Of a stretch of 64,000 nt of DNA, positions 23,043 through 33,202 are shown piece after piece. A program made the position numbers and the translations under genes. The DNA is taken from assembly GCA_037176845.1 (NCBI GenBank), contig JAYKXP010000069.1, positions 124,001 to 188,000 of the forward strand. Reading direction: 5' to 3'. Numbering within the stretch: position 1 is the stretch's first letter; each line of letters opens with the position of its first letter. Under the pieces are notes generated by a model. That model was not told the DNA's origin, made no database searches, and saw only the letters and a program-made list of their open reading frames with translations. The stretch comes from Paramarasmius palmivorus. Lineage: Eukaryota; Basidiomycota; Agaricomycetes; Agaricales; Marasmiaceae.

Positions 23043-24199
23043 CTAAATTACGCTTACAAAGTTAGTCGCTTCGGCAAGAAATTCCTGCTTCTGAACCTCA
23101 TACCCCTCAAATTCTTTGTCAAAGTCCGACCAATTTTGCGTAACCTTTTCCTCAATGTCCTTCCATATGTTGCTTCTCCCTCCGCTTTTCACCAGCATAA
23201 AGTCCGTGAGCTGCTCCACCAGCCACTCGTTCTTCGGGAAAAGACAAAATCTCTGTTTCAACTTCTCCCACTCTTCCGGTTCTAGTCCTCGTGAGATAGT
23301 TTGTGCGCACTGCTCATCCACGATGAACACGAGCCTAGGGTGTACATCGAACGACCAGAGGTCTTGAAACTCCATAGCTGTCTGTTGGCCCATGTTTGTC
23401 TCTACCGCCAATGCCCGAACCGTCGCCGGCGTTTCTAGATGGCGAATGAAGTGATATATGTCCAAGCAATGGCCATGAAGTGACAAGTACAGGTGGGTAA
23501 GGGAAGGGAAATCGAGGAGTCTTTGGGCCACCTCGGGGGAGTGGTCAAATACAACTTCGATAACCAGTCTAAGGTGAGTCAGATATGGCAAGGCCACTCC
23601 GCACATTGCATCCCTGGGGACTGACGAGAGCTCCAAATGTGTTATGTGTGGGAGGTGGAGGGATTGGAAAATGGTAGTTGAGTTAAAACCAGTTTGGTGA
23701 CCCTGAATTGTGAGCCTTTCCATGGAAGGAGCAGCAATCTCCAGTAGGCCGCGTACAGAAGTGACGTCGTTCCATGAACTGATGTTCGCCCAAGCACGAG
23801 GAGGCCATTGGTGGGGATAATCGGGAGTGAGAAAACGATATTGTATCGGTTCCCCCGAGCCTCCGATACACATCCATAGAGCCTTGATGAATGTAGCTCT
23901 CGGGGGATATTGGCGAAGGGTTTGGGATATATTCATAAGCTGGGATTTAGTCCATAGCTTGATGTTGCTGTAGAAAGCTAGGTAGAGTCTGACCAGAGAT
24001 AGTTAGCATCCGATCCTTTTCGCAACCCATAATACACATACCGCGACGAGATAGCTTTCCTGAGAAGCAATAAACCCACATTGCCCTGCACTCCCATGGC
24101 TTGGATATGTCGCTCCAGAACTTCAACGATGATGTCGTTACAAAGTCTTTGGCTGCCTGGAAAGGAGGATGGGAGAAGGTCTGAGTCTGTCTGCTTCAT
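23043..24199 (-). CDS. LRR/F-box-type protein
   Basis: Two exons, 24199-24042 and 23988-23043. The intron (GTATGT...GGTCAG, 53 bp) keeps the frame. The first exon contains F-box-like helices (RLCNDIIVEVLERHIQAMG). The second carries leucine-rich segments (LPHITHLELSSVP, ALPYLTHLRLVIEV, FPSLTHLYLSLHG). The last codons overlap a possible GTAAGC donor, so a small extra 3' exon cannot be excluded. It is related in style to the LRR genes at 7551-8651 and 27864-29580. A TATTTATA sequence lies about 35-45 bp upstream of the ATG. Confidence 0.65.
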
Positions 24200-24232
24200 T
24201 TTCGGTATGAAGTACAGCAGTCGTAGCTGTGC

Positions 24233-24244
24233 GGTATAAATACC
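24233..24244 (-). promoter_or_regulatory. TATA-like box
   Basis: GGTATTTATACC on the minus strand, 34-45 bp upstream of the ATG at 24199. It favours that ATG over the in-frame one at 24262, which lies upstream of the box. Confidence 0.4.
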
Positions 24245-24477
24245 TGGGGAGTGACTCAACACGCGAAGAAGACGTGTTCACTTGTGAAATGCATGTGGAA
24301 AAATATCGGATGAATTTGTGCATGGCAGGGACCTGTCCAACATAAACACCGAGAAATCATCCTGAGGCACTGCAGAATGAACGGGTGAGCAACACAAGTC
24401 AAGAGATGCACAACCAGGATGGACACTGCGACTCACGTCAATTTCGAAAGCGCAAGAAGAGAGATACAATTGCAAAC

Positions 24478-24807
24478 AGAGTGTTGACACTCTGGTGCAA
24501 ACGAATGATTCAGTTGCCAATGGAGTGTTCGACCCTCCAATGCAACAAGATCCGGAATGGTGATGGGTGCCGGGGAAGCTTGAAGTGAACGCAGGCAGGT
24601 TGCGGCGGACTCCCTTTTCAATCTTATCTAATCAAAGTCCAGATTTGGCAGGCTCTCAAGATCTCACCCTTGACTCGCCTTGCCTTTGGTCTTCTACATC
24701 CATCTTCCCCTTAAGCTATACCAGTAAATCGGAGGGTTAACACTCCGCTTTTACTGTAGCTCTACTCTCTTACATACTGCTTTTATGCATTGGATGGTGA
24801 ACCATCC
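24478..24807 (+). repeat. Four-palindrome element, copy E3
   Basis: Palindromes start at 24478 (AGAGTGTTGACACTCT), 24522, 24731 (GGAGGGTTAACACTCC) and 24792 (GGATGGTGAACCATCC), with spacings 44, 209 and 61. The core AATCTTATCTAATC is at 24620-24633. The element lies inside duplication copy A. Confidence 0.8.
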
Positions 24808-25419
24808 ATTTGCAGCGCAAAGGCTTCTAGACGCAGGAATTGGGCAGGGCATGTTGTTGATGTTTTCGTGGACTTTGGGTTCGTAGGCTATTTCTTCTGC
24901 CTATTTCCTTATCTCAATGCTTTCTTCACAGCAAACTCTACTCATCTTCTGCTTTCTCCAACGCAGAATATTCATTGCGAACTCTAGTACGCGTCTACGT
25001 CGACAGCGGGTTGGCACAGGATCGAATGACTATGGATGTAATAGGGGAACAGTGTCGGGGAAGTGACGAGTGAAGCTTTGCTTGTCACTTTCGCGCTCAA
25101 ATGGTTCGAGTTTAGGGAGCCAGTGGGGATGCGTTGTGCGATATATCCCCAGTGAATCTGGTTTCGTTGCTCTACGACCTCTGAGTACCGGTTGCTGTTT
25201 CTCCTAGGACACTATGGCTCTATTGTGACGCACCTCTTGCGGTGAATCATGGGCTTCGATATGCAATGCATGCTCCTACCCATCTCTTTCTGGGCCATTA
25301 TCAAAGACGCATGGCCAGCCACGTCGGTGCCATTTCCCTGGATAAGCTAGATATATCTCGTATGTGTGACCGTCAACCGTGATGACAACGTACTGATGTG
25401 CTGAGAGGCAGTATTCAGA

Positions 25420-25728
25420 TCATTCACGAAGACGAAGAACATGACACGATCCCGCATGATGACGGACGGCGAGTGAGTTATCCCTTATTCGTGATTCGTG
25501 GTATGAGCTCTTAACTCTTTCCTGTAGTTTCGGCTTGGAACTCATTGTTGGAGGCTCTGATCCAAAGGGGATGTCTTCGGTTTGCCTAAGCATTTTGGTG
25601 CTGGCGCTGTTCCTAGAGTTCGGGTACGCCTGGAACTTTATGCCCAATGTCTTTGCTGACCGATGCCATAGATAGACAAATTTCCTGCATTTGGAAGGAC
25701 ACATCACGTCCCAGTCTATCATTCTCAC
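25420..25728 (-). pseudogene. Truncated ORF in duplication copy A
   Basis: A 102-codon frame that nearly matches the first part of the 165-codon frame at 31066-31563. It ends at a TGA where copy B has TGG (in ...RLREWSEYC...). It has no recognisable domain. Because the longer copy is open and this one is stopped, I call it a broken copy, though neither is proven to be expressed. Confidence 0.4.
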
Positions 25729-25840
25729 CCTATGCTACTCGCGGGTCTTCAAATCGTCAAAAATCATCTTACCTGCAAGGTTCAGGGCAACCACTGAACG
25801 CACAGCCGATATCACGAAAGCAGATTCTTCAATCGGCCAT

Positions 25841-26270
25841 ATGGCAGATGCATCAGCAAATGCAGACGCCGACATGGCCGACAGAGAAGCAGAAACACCC
25901 CAACCAACAGTTGAGGAGTGCTGTGATGAGCCTCGAGCAGCAGGAGCTGTCGAGTTCTCAGGCGCTGACGCTCCAATCTGTGTCATCATGCTACACGGCA
26001 ATACAGTTGATATAGCCAACACAGATATTGACTTTGTCCTCTTGGAAGCCTTGCTGGGTGCGAGAGAAGAAGTGCTGAATCACAACATACGGGATCCAAG
26101 GTGTAGCGTAGGGCGAACGATCGCCTGACTCCCAGATTAGTCCAGAATCCCCGGATCCTCGGCCACCCCGATATCATAGCAGGAGGCAATGAAGCGTGTC
26201 TGATCCTCAGCAGAGCGAACGCGAGCGCTGCCGGTGCTGCGAGCGCGCTGGCATAGAACTGGCTATCTTT
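25841..26270 (+). CDS. Possible gene, unrecognised, exon boundaries uncertain
   Basis: From the ATG at 25841 the frame encodes an Ala/Asp/Glu-rich start, then EFSGADAPICVIMLHGN and DFVLLEALLGAREEVLNHN. A possible very short intron at about 26100-26134 leads to a second coding-like stretch (NPRILGHPDIIAGGNEACL) ending at about 26260. The frame also runs upstream into duplication copy A, so the true 5' end is unclear. No domain is recognised. Confidence 0.3.
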
Positions 26271-26582
26271 GTTGCTAGTTTAGGCCTCACGCTAGGACAA
26301 GCCGTCCTAATGGACCAGCAACCAGGGCCAGGTTCTTCCGCCTCACATAAAACGGAAGTTGGCGCCTATCAGAATGCTATTTGCCGTCAAATGTTCATAC
26401 TACCCGTTCAAACCCAGCATCTTCCTCCCTTCTTCCTGACAGAGTACAGACAGTCTGCAAGCCTGAGAAGGGTTGCTTCAAAGAAGGGCATGGGTACGGA
26501 GCGACGAGCGCTACAAGCTCGTTACCCCATTCTCCTTTCCGCCTTACTCGACCGGTAGTCCTCCTTGCGTACACCGACTACC

Positions 26583-27238
26583 ATGAATTCTCCTGTTTCC
26601 GTTGACGAGACATCGCCGTCTCCGGTGACATCTTCCACAAGCGCAGTAGAAGCCAATCAAGGAGCACCAAGCCAAGTGCTCCAGCGCATCAGGTAACCTT
26701 CAGCATTCATTACGAATGATAGCCTATCAATACTAATGTTTTTCACGGATACAGCGCCCCAAACGGCAAATATATCCAAGGATCGCGACCTGACTTTGCA
26801 AGGAGTTGAGAAACAGCCGGTGCCCGCCACTTTACCTGAATACGCTATTCAGTCTTCCGTCTCATTGTCAACATCCTTATTGTTGGTGAATGCTCTTCAC
26901 AGACCTTTCAGCAGAGTCTCGATCTCATTCGCCATCTTTCTACATTCTAGATTCTCACCACGGTATTGCCCAAGAGCTACAGGCGAAGGCGCATGGGTTC
27001 GCTTAGATATTGTGATCAGTATCTTGAGCACTTCATGGGCCTGAAAGCGAGCTGAACCCCGCAGGCATCTACGAGTCTTTCTGCTTTGCTCAGATGGAAA
27101 ACCGGATACAGAACATGTAGTCACTGATCTTTCCCTCGCCGAGCCCGTAATGGTCGTCTGCAAGTATATCGGTCGAGAATCAATGGAGGATTTGTTACAT
27201 TCCGCTGAACGCGATCTTCGAAATAATCCAGACCCCTG
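26583..27238 (+). pseudogene. Frame-broken gene of unrecognised family
   Basis: Exon 1 (26583-26692, MNSPVSVDETSPSPVTSS) joins through a GTAACC...ACAG intron to SAPNGKYIQGSRPDFA. A further intron (GTTGAG...TTCAG) leads to IFRLIVNILIVGECSSQTF. After that, coding-like stretches (FYILDSHHGIAQELQAK, CDQYLEHFMGL, ESELNPAGIYESFCFAQ, EHVVTDLSLAEPVMVVC) lie in changing frames separated by one-base shifts in short homopolymers. The last frame ends at TGA near 27238. The LIVGECSS segment resembles a P-loop region but the lysine is missing. Either the gene is decayed or the consensus has errors. Confidence 0.45.
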
Positions 27239-27863
27239 AGTGCATCTGTCTACTAGCTCATATTATTTGTGTGTTGGATTCCGACAACTAGCAGCAACCT
27301 CTTCCAGTGGGTCCTCACGGCATAAACTAGCTGAATGTGCCGGGCTCGGGACCTCCAACGTAGCTACACGTCCAGCGCAAGACAGGAGCCGGACCGGAAA
27401 TCAGATCAAGTACGAGAAATCAATATCCGTTTCCACGAAGGACACACCATAAGAGTTTTAGATTATGTCCTGCATGCTCCCGCTCAAACTATTGGTGCTC
27501 TTTGGTGGATCCTTTATAGTCTGGTTCGTCGAGAATCTTAATATTGTTTCGTAGTTTACGTAGACAAGGCGACAATTATATTGTATGCAATATAAACAAA
27601 GTAGCAGAAGAGCAAAACAGTACTCGAGTATATAGCGTGTACAAAGGAGCCAGTGAACAAGAAAGCAATTTCGATATCAAAGAGTAGCGTAGATTCCATG
27701 ACATGACTGATTACCGTTATCTCCTGAAGTCAAGAGCATGGAGAGTAGATAGTTGACAAAGCGAAACGAACAAGATACCATTTGAGCGACAACAGAGCAG
27801 GATGTAGGCAAAGCAAAAACGAAAAGCAAAAAGACAGGATAGCAAGTGTAGAGCAAGAGCATT
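27239..27863. other. Intergenic, no supported gene
   Basis: This is the convergent 3' region between the broken plus-strand gene and the F-box gene. It is AT-rich from about 27540. No repeat or RNA was recognised. Confidence 0.35.
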
Positions 27864-29580
27864 TCAGGCACATCCCAAAAGTGGGCATCCTGAGCCTTCA
27901 CCATCTAGGACTGTCACTCCTTGAGGTAGAAGTTCCTGGAGTCTGGTCAAGAATGGGTCTTTAATTTTAAGGCATGATTTAAGGACGAGACTTTTTATCA
28001 GACGACCGAGGCCTGCACGATATTCCAAGGCAAGAATGAGAATGTACTCACTGCCAGAATCGACAATGTCAACCTCTTCCAAGTAAAGGTGTTCCAGTGA
28101 GGGGAACGGTACTTGAACAGCACCTTCACCGCATAAAATAAAGAGAATGGGAGGCACGAAGGACCCACTAGCATGCAGCGACGTGAGCCAAGACGTCTGA
28201 ATGCTCCTGGGAAGTATGTCTTCAAGCTCGATAGCAACGGTGTATTGTATCGCTTCTACCATCAAGATATCCAGGGACGATAGATTGAAACATTCCGTCG
28301 TAACCTCGAGAATGTTGTCGAGAATGGGTCGAGACTCGTATTCCGAGTTGTTAGTCCACATGGAAGAGGCAGAAAGTGTCTGAGGACACCTTCTACCAAC
28401 ACCGGAAATGGCAGTAGTGTTGAGCACCGCAATATGGCTCCATCTGCCTCCCTCTCTCACTGTCTCCAGTCTGAGTTGGAGTCGCGATATTGGATTCTGG
28501 AGCGAGCATGATATTGTCCGAAGGTATTCGAAACCGGAAACCATGGATTCAGGATGTACTGGTTGGGTGGAGTTGATATTGACTGTTTTTAGCTTTGGCA
28601 TTTGAAGATATCTGATGAATTCGCAGATCTGTTCATCAGAAGCGTCGCAGAGACCAATCTCGCGTAGTTTATGTAGTGTCGTTGTGGGCAATACTTCACC
28701 AGGATTGCCATCTGGAAAGCACCCTCCCAGAAATAATGTTTCCAGATGAGATGCTTGTTGTAGCATGGTTAATAGGATCTTCAATCCTGGGCTGAATTTG
28801 GTCCCTGTTTGGCAACTGAGAAGAGTAAGGTGGACAAGATTGCCCAAGGATTGGCGTATGCACTCGAAATGCGAGGAGCTCAGGGGGATGCGAAAATCGA
28901 TCTCAATGAGCGACGGTGAAAGTTGACCGAAAAGATGTGGTTCTGGAAAGCAAACTGCCGTGGAAAGGCAATCGCGATCGTGGAGGAGGCTGTACGGAGC
29001 AGCTTTGCGTTTAGCGCTGCCGATGTGGCAGAGGGCACATGAGAGATGCAGTGCCCGAAGCGATGGCGCAGGGGTCTTGAGGATAGAGATAAAGGCGGAT
29101 GATTGGGGGGACGGGTGTATGAGTGGAATTTCTAGGTATTCCGTACGAGGCAGTTCCGCTAGTATGGTTTGGACAATGTTCGAAACGTCGAGCCTGCTGA
29201 TAACGGTGACAGGAACGCGAAATCTGAGCGGTACTGATTCCGACCTCCGTAGAAATAATTTTACGAGCTCAGGAGAGCAAGAGAGATCCGGTGACGCCCA
29301 TAATTTTGGATTGCTGATTCCCGAATCTCGGAGATGTTTGTTGATCTGAGTCACTGCTAGTAGATCTCTGGCCGTGTCAAGGTCCTCCAGAACGGTCTGT
29401 AAGAGTTCGAAGGGCAGTCTTTCGATTTCAAAGACATTAGATTGCTCGGACGTGAGCTCGTGATCGTGTTCGGGAAGGATAACCTTGTCCAGGTGGGGTT
29501 GGCCTGTTATCGCTTGAGCAATGCACTCAATATGCAAGTTGACTTGACTACGCACCTGTGACCTGCAGGACTTCGGTCAT
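27864..29580 (-). CDS. F-box/LRR protein
   Basis: Two exons, 29580-29556 and 29503-27864. The 52-bp intron (GTGCGT...AACAG) keeps the frame and supplies the ATG (MTEVLQVTG). The F-box is clear at residues of about 35-75 (ERLPFELLQTVLEDLDTARD, then LLAVTQINKHLRD...PKLWASP). Leucine-rich repeats follow (PSLRALHLSCALCHIGS, LVHLTLLSCQ, ASHLETLFLGGC, LKSCLKIKD). F-box proteins bring substrates to SCF ubiquitin ligases through SKP1, and the LRR region would bind the substrate. The frame is intact. It lies between the two copies of the 1.4-kb duplication. Confidence 0.85.
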
Positions 29581-29988
29581 TGGTCTTTCCCAAGACAGTG
29601 AGGGATGGAAGTGAGAAACTCATGCATATGTTGGATTCTGGCAAATTACGTCAGGAAATCGCCACGAGTCCAAATTGTGGACCATTTCGACTCGGGTGTT
29701 ACTGTACGGTCCTATCAATAGTTCTGAAGCTCGGTATAGTTCAACCCCTTAGGCTCACGTTGCATAATGACTCGGGTAGAGTTAAAGGAAGGTTGTTGCT
29801 CGAGGAATCATAGCAGTGTCTAGTAACATGCAAAGGAGATGGGTACATTCCGTGAGACAGACTTATAAACAGAAACGATAAATATAGGGTAAGGTATCCT
29901 CTAAGAAGTACCCGTGGCGAACAGGAAGGATGAAAGTTGAATAAATGAAGGTGAACATTGCGTGCGACGGACAAGGTTTGTATTTCCC

Positions 29989-30270
29989 CTATCTAAATAA
30001 ACGCATCTCCGGGGCCACAGAGAGTTTCGGCGATCCACGCTCACTTATGCAGACTTGTAGAGTGCTCTCCGCTTCTATTACATGTGCGAGATAGCAGTGG
30101 ATAGTGCATCCAGCATCGAACGATTTGGGAACGCAAGATTTGTTGAAACAGTTCAGTGAGGATATGAGGGTGCATGAATTCAGATAAGTGCGAGGAAGAT
30201 CATCGGAATCCTGAGGTAGAATAAACGGGTGAGCAACACAAGCCAAGAGATACACAACCAGGATGGACAC
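29989..30270 (-). CDS. Candidate small secreted cysteine-containing protein (93 aa)
   Basis: A single open frame. The first about 18 residues (MSILVVYLLACVAHPFIL) look like a signal peptide, and the remainder has six cysteines (N-S-C, L-N-C, K-S-C, A-G-C, I-H-C, Q-V-C), a pattern seen in small secreted fungal proteins. The putative signal peptide lies in sequence shared with duplication copy A, while the mature part is unique to this locus. This could be a chance fusion, and there is no independent evidence of expression. Confidence 0.3.
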   Translation of the reverse strand: MSILVVYLLACVAHPFILPQDSDDLPRTYLNSCTLISSLNCFNKSCVPKSFDAGCTIHCYLAHVIEAESTLQVCISERGSPKLSVAPEMRLFR

Positions 30271-30325
30271 TGCGACTCACGTCAATTCCGAAAGCACAGA
30301 AGAGATACGATATTTGTTTACAAAC

Positions 30326-30644
30326 AGAGTGTTAACACTCTGGTGCAAGCGATTGATTCAGTTGCCAATGGAGTGTTTGACCCTCCAATGCAACAAGATC
30401 CGGAATGGTGATGGTTGTAGTGAACGAATTCGAAGGCTTGACTTGCAAGTTCTTGAACGCGGCGGTTTGAATCTTATCTAATCAAAGTCCAAATTTAGCA
30501 GGCTCGTACCCTTGACTCGCCCTTGGCCTGCTACATCCATCTTCCCCTTAAGCTATACCAGTAAATCGGAGGGTTAACACTCCGCTTTTACTGTAGCTCT
30601 ACTCTCTTACATACTGCTTTTATGCATTGGATGGTGAACCATCC
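30326..30644 (+). repeat. Four-palindrome element, copy E4
   Basis: Palindromes start at 30326 (AGAGTGTTAACACTCT, perfect), 30370, 30568 and 30629, with spacings 44, 198 and 61. The core AATCTTATCTAATC is at 30470-30483. The element lies inside duplication copy B. Confidence 0.8.
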
Positions 30645-31065
30645 ATTTGCAGCGCAAAGGCTTCTAGACGCAGGAATTGGGCAGGGCATGTTGTTGATGT
30701 TTTCGTAGACTTTGGGTTCGTAGGCTATTTCTTCTGCCTATTTCCTTATCTCAATGCTTTCTTCACAGCAAACTCTACTCATATTCTGCTCTCTACGAGG
30801 CGCCGCATTCGTTGCGAACCCTAGTACGTGTCTACCTCGACAATGGGTTGGCACTGGCGACATACGTTTGAAGGTTATCGAATGGCTGTGGGTGTAATAG
30901 GGGGAACAGTGTCGGGGAAGTGACGAGTAGAGCTTTGCTTGTCACTTTCGCGCTCAAACGGTTCGAGTTTAGGGAGCCAGTGGGGATGCGTTGTGCGATA
31001 TATCCCCAGTGAATCTGGTTTCGTTGCTCTACAACCTCTGAGTACCGGTTGCTGTTTCTGGGACA

Positions 31066-31563
31066 CTATGGCTCTATTGTGACGCACCTTTTGCGGTGAA
31101 TCATGGGCTGCGATATGCAATGCATGCTCCTATCCATCTCTTTCTGGGCCATTATCAAAGACGCATGGCCAGCCACGTCGGAGACATTTCCCTCGTATGT
31201 GTGACTGTCAACTGTGATGACAACGTATTGATGTGCTGAGAGGCAGTATTCAGACCATTCACGAAGACGAAGAATATGACATGATCCCGCATGAAGACGG
31301 ACGGCGAGTGAGTTATCCCTTATTCGTGACTCGTGGTATGAGCTCTTAACTCTTTCCTGTAGTTTCGGCATGGAGCTCATTGTTGGAGGCTCTGATCCAA
31401 AGGGGATGTCTTCGGTTTGCCTAAGCATTTTGGTGCTGGCGCTGTTCCTAGAGTTCGGGTACGCCTGGAACTTTATGCCCAATGTCTTTGCTGACCGATG
31501 CCATAGATAGACAAATTTCCTGCATTTGGAAGAACACATCACGTCCCAGTCTGTCATTCTCAC
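31066..31563 (-). CDS. ORF in duplication copy B (165 codons), unrecognised
   Basis: Longer version of the frame at 25420-25728. It is rich in charged residues and Ser (KSSYHESRIRDNSLAVR) and then reads WSEYCLSAHQYVVITVDSH. No domain is recognised. It lies in repeated DNA, so it may be part of a mobile or decayed sequence. Confidence 0.3.
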   Translation of the reverse strand: MRMTDWDVMCSSKCRKFVYLWHRSAKTLGIKFQAYPNSRNSASTKMLRQTEDIPFGSEPPTMSSMPKLQERVKSSYHESRIRDNSLAVRLHAGSCHILRLREWSEYCLSAHQYVVITVDSHTYEGNVSDVAGHASLIMAQKEMDRSMHCISQPMIHRKRCVTIEP

Positions 31564-31609
31564 CCTATGCTACTCGCGGGTCTTCAAATCGTCAAAAATC
31601 AGCTTACCT

Positions 31610-32620
31610 ACAATTTTTGGTTGTTGGGAGTATTTATTGCTTCACATTGATCGTACGCAGACGCCAGTGTTGTGCAATGAAGAATCAGTACCTTATCGCC
31701 ATATCGCAACACCACAATTGCTAACCCAATGCTACCCTGCGGCAAGGAATCGCAGAGCAAATGTAACCTTGTCCTCGTGGATCCGTGGCAAACACAGAGC
31801 TAACACTACCTCTGGACGTGTAGGGTTTTGTCAGGTTTAGTTTTTGACAAGGTGGCTTCGGAATGACTCGGGTGTCATTCCCACAGAAATTGGATGTGAA
31901 ACCGTCACCGCAATATTAATTTGGCGCTAGCGAACTCCACTCGGATGGTACCGGTGGCAAAATGATTCCGAGATTCCGACATAAAAGGAGGAAGGACCTG
32001 GACTTCACCATTCGTGCGCAGAAGATGAAGAAAGACTCAATTATGGGTTCCTTTCGTATTCATGCTCAACAGAGACTGAAACCATAACAGCGATTTCGAT
32101 GATAAACGCTTTACCTCAAAGCTTGCAACTGCTGTGCATGCTTCGGTAGTGGATCGAAGTTGGTGTTTTCGTCGGCTGTAGAGGGGATCACGGAGTCGAC
32201 TGCGCCTCAGCGAAACCTGGTTTCGGATCGCGGTGCTGATGATTTGGTAGACAGTATGGGCGAGGGTGAAACACTCAGCCGAACGACATCGCCATCTCAG
32301 TCTGTTGGCCGGGCTCAGACTAAGGATATGAGGGGGATCTGGTTAGTCGTAGTGTTGCCTCGCCTTGTATGAATTGAAGTAATTGACTTTCATTAGAAAT
32401 GTGCGCTACCTGCTTATCTACTGTCGCTGCGATGTATGACAGGTTCTGTAACATGACCATGCGGTTTTTGCTCGAAGAATGGCCCGTGCATCTTACCGGC
32501 CCTTACGAACGAATGCACAGAAAGTACAAGATATAATACCGATTTGGGAGACTGCGAACAAGAAAGCTATTCTGGAATTTCGGGCCAGGAGTCGGTCTCG
32601 CGTCCTGTCTCAAGCAGACG
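31610..32620. other. No supported gene
   Basis: Several short plus-strand frames exist, for example one opening MVFSSAVEGITEST at 32160 and one with RFLLEEWPVHLTGPYERM at about 32463. They do not connect through good splice sites and no family is recognised. They may be relics next to the kelch fragment. Confidence 0.3.
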
Positions 32621-32624
32621 ACTC

Positions 32625-32970
32625 TCGTTCCACCATTATCGTGGTTTCTGGTGTTTTGATATCGCCGGTCATAATTGGGAGAGAATCGACACCAAGCTAA
32701 TGCCGAGTGCGAGGAGCGGGCATAGGTGGGTGAGTCCGTGTCTTCCGAGAAAGAGGTGCCATGGATGGTGACCTTGATCCCGGGATGGCCGCGTGGAAGC
32801 ACTTTATCGTGCTCTTCGGAGGGTTCTACGACCCTGGTATTACTAGTACGTGTTCCATTCTTCGTATGACTCGATGTACTTAGGAGTACGCGCAGCAAAG
32901 TACCACAACGACCTGTGGATATTCGATACCCAGGAATACATTGGAAACCTCGAAGTCGTTGACATATCAA
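32625..32970 (+). pseudogene. KEL3/KLHDC4-type kelch protein fragment
   Basis: Two pieces match the highly conserved core of KEL3-like kelch proteins: FHHYRGFWCFDIAGHNWERI...PSARSGHR, then after an intron-sized gap MAAWKHFIVLFGGFYDPGIT, then KYHNDLWIFDTQEY after a GTACGT...GCGCAG intron that still splices in phase. The intron after the codons for GHR has a good donor (GTGGGT), but its expected acceptor just before the GATGGCC exon reads CCCGG rather than an AG. The kelch blades expected upstream and downstream are missing. I infer a decayed, truncated copy. Confidence 0.65.
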
Positions 32971-33202
32971 AGACTACAGTAGGAGAACTAACGACTAGTC
33001 AACGTGGCAGAAAGTAATTGCTATTGTGGGGTGCGGTGGTGAATCTTCACGGAGCACGGAGGAGGCATTGGGGAAGGACACCGTGAAGGAGGGGAGTTTC
33101 GTCTTGGGTCACCCAACATGTTTCACTAAGTTCTGTGATGATGTAAGAGCCTGTTATTTATACTGAGTAGTCGTGCTCACTTTCTCCCTTGACAAAAGGG
33201 AC

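Larger units (their letters stand above)
24360..25776. repeat. Direct duplication, copy A (about 1.4 kb)
   Basis: Closely matches 30203-31609 in the same orientation. Identity is high from about 24378 to CTTACCT at about 25775, where the copies diverge abruptly. Copy A has about 21 bp extra near 25340-25360 and a TGA near 25418 in the minus-strand frame that is TGG in copy B. It contains palindrome element E3. Confidence 0.85.
30203..31609. repeat. Direct duplication, copy B (about 1.4 kb)
   Basis: Counterpart of 24360-25776, same orientation, with identical order of palindromes, core and minus-strand frame. It ends at CTTACCT near 31609, after which the sequences are unrelated. Confidence 0.85.

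Noticed and set aside
24790..24987. Plus-strand frame MDGEPSICSAKASRRR..., also present at 30627-30824
   Set aside because: Conserved only because both copies belong to the 1.4-kb duplication; the start overlaps a palindrome and there is no other coding evidence.
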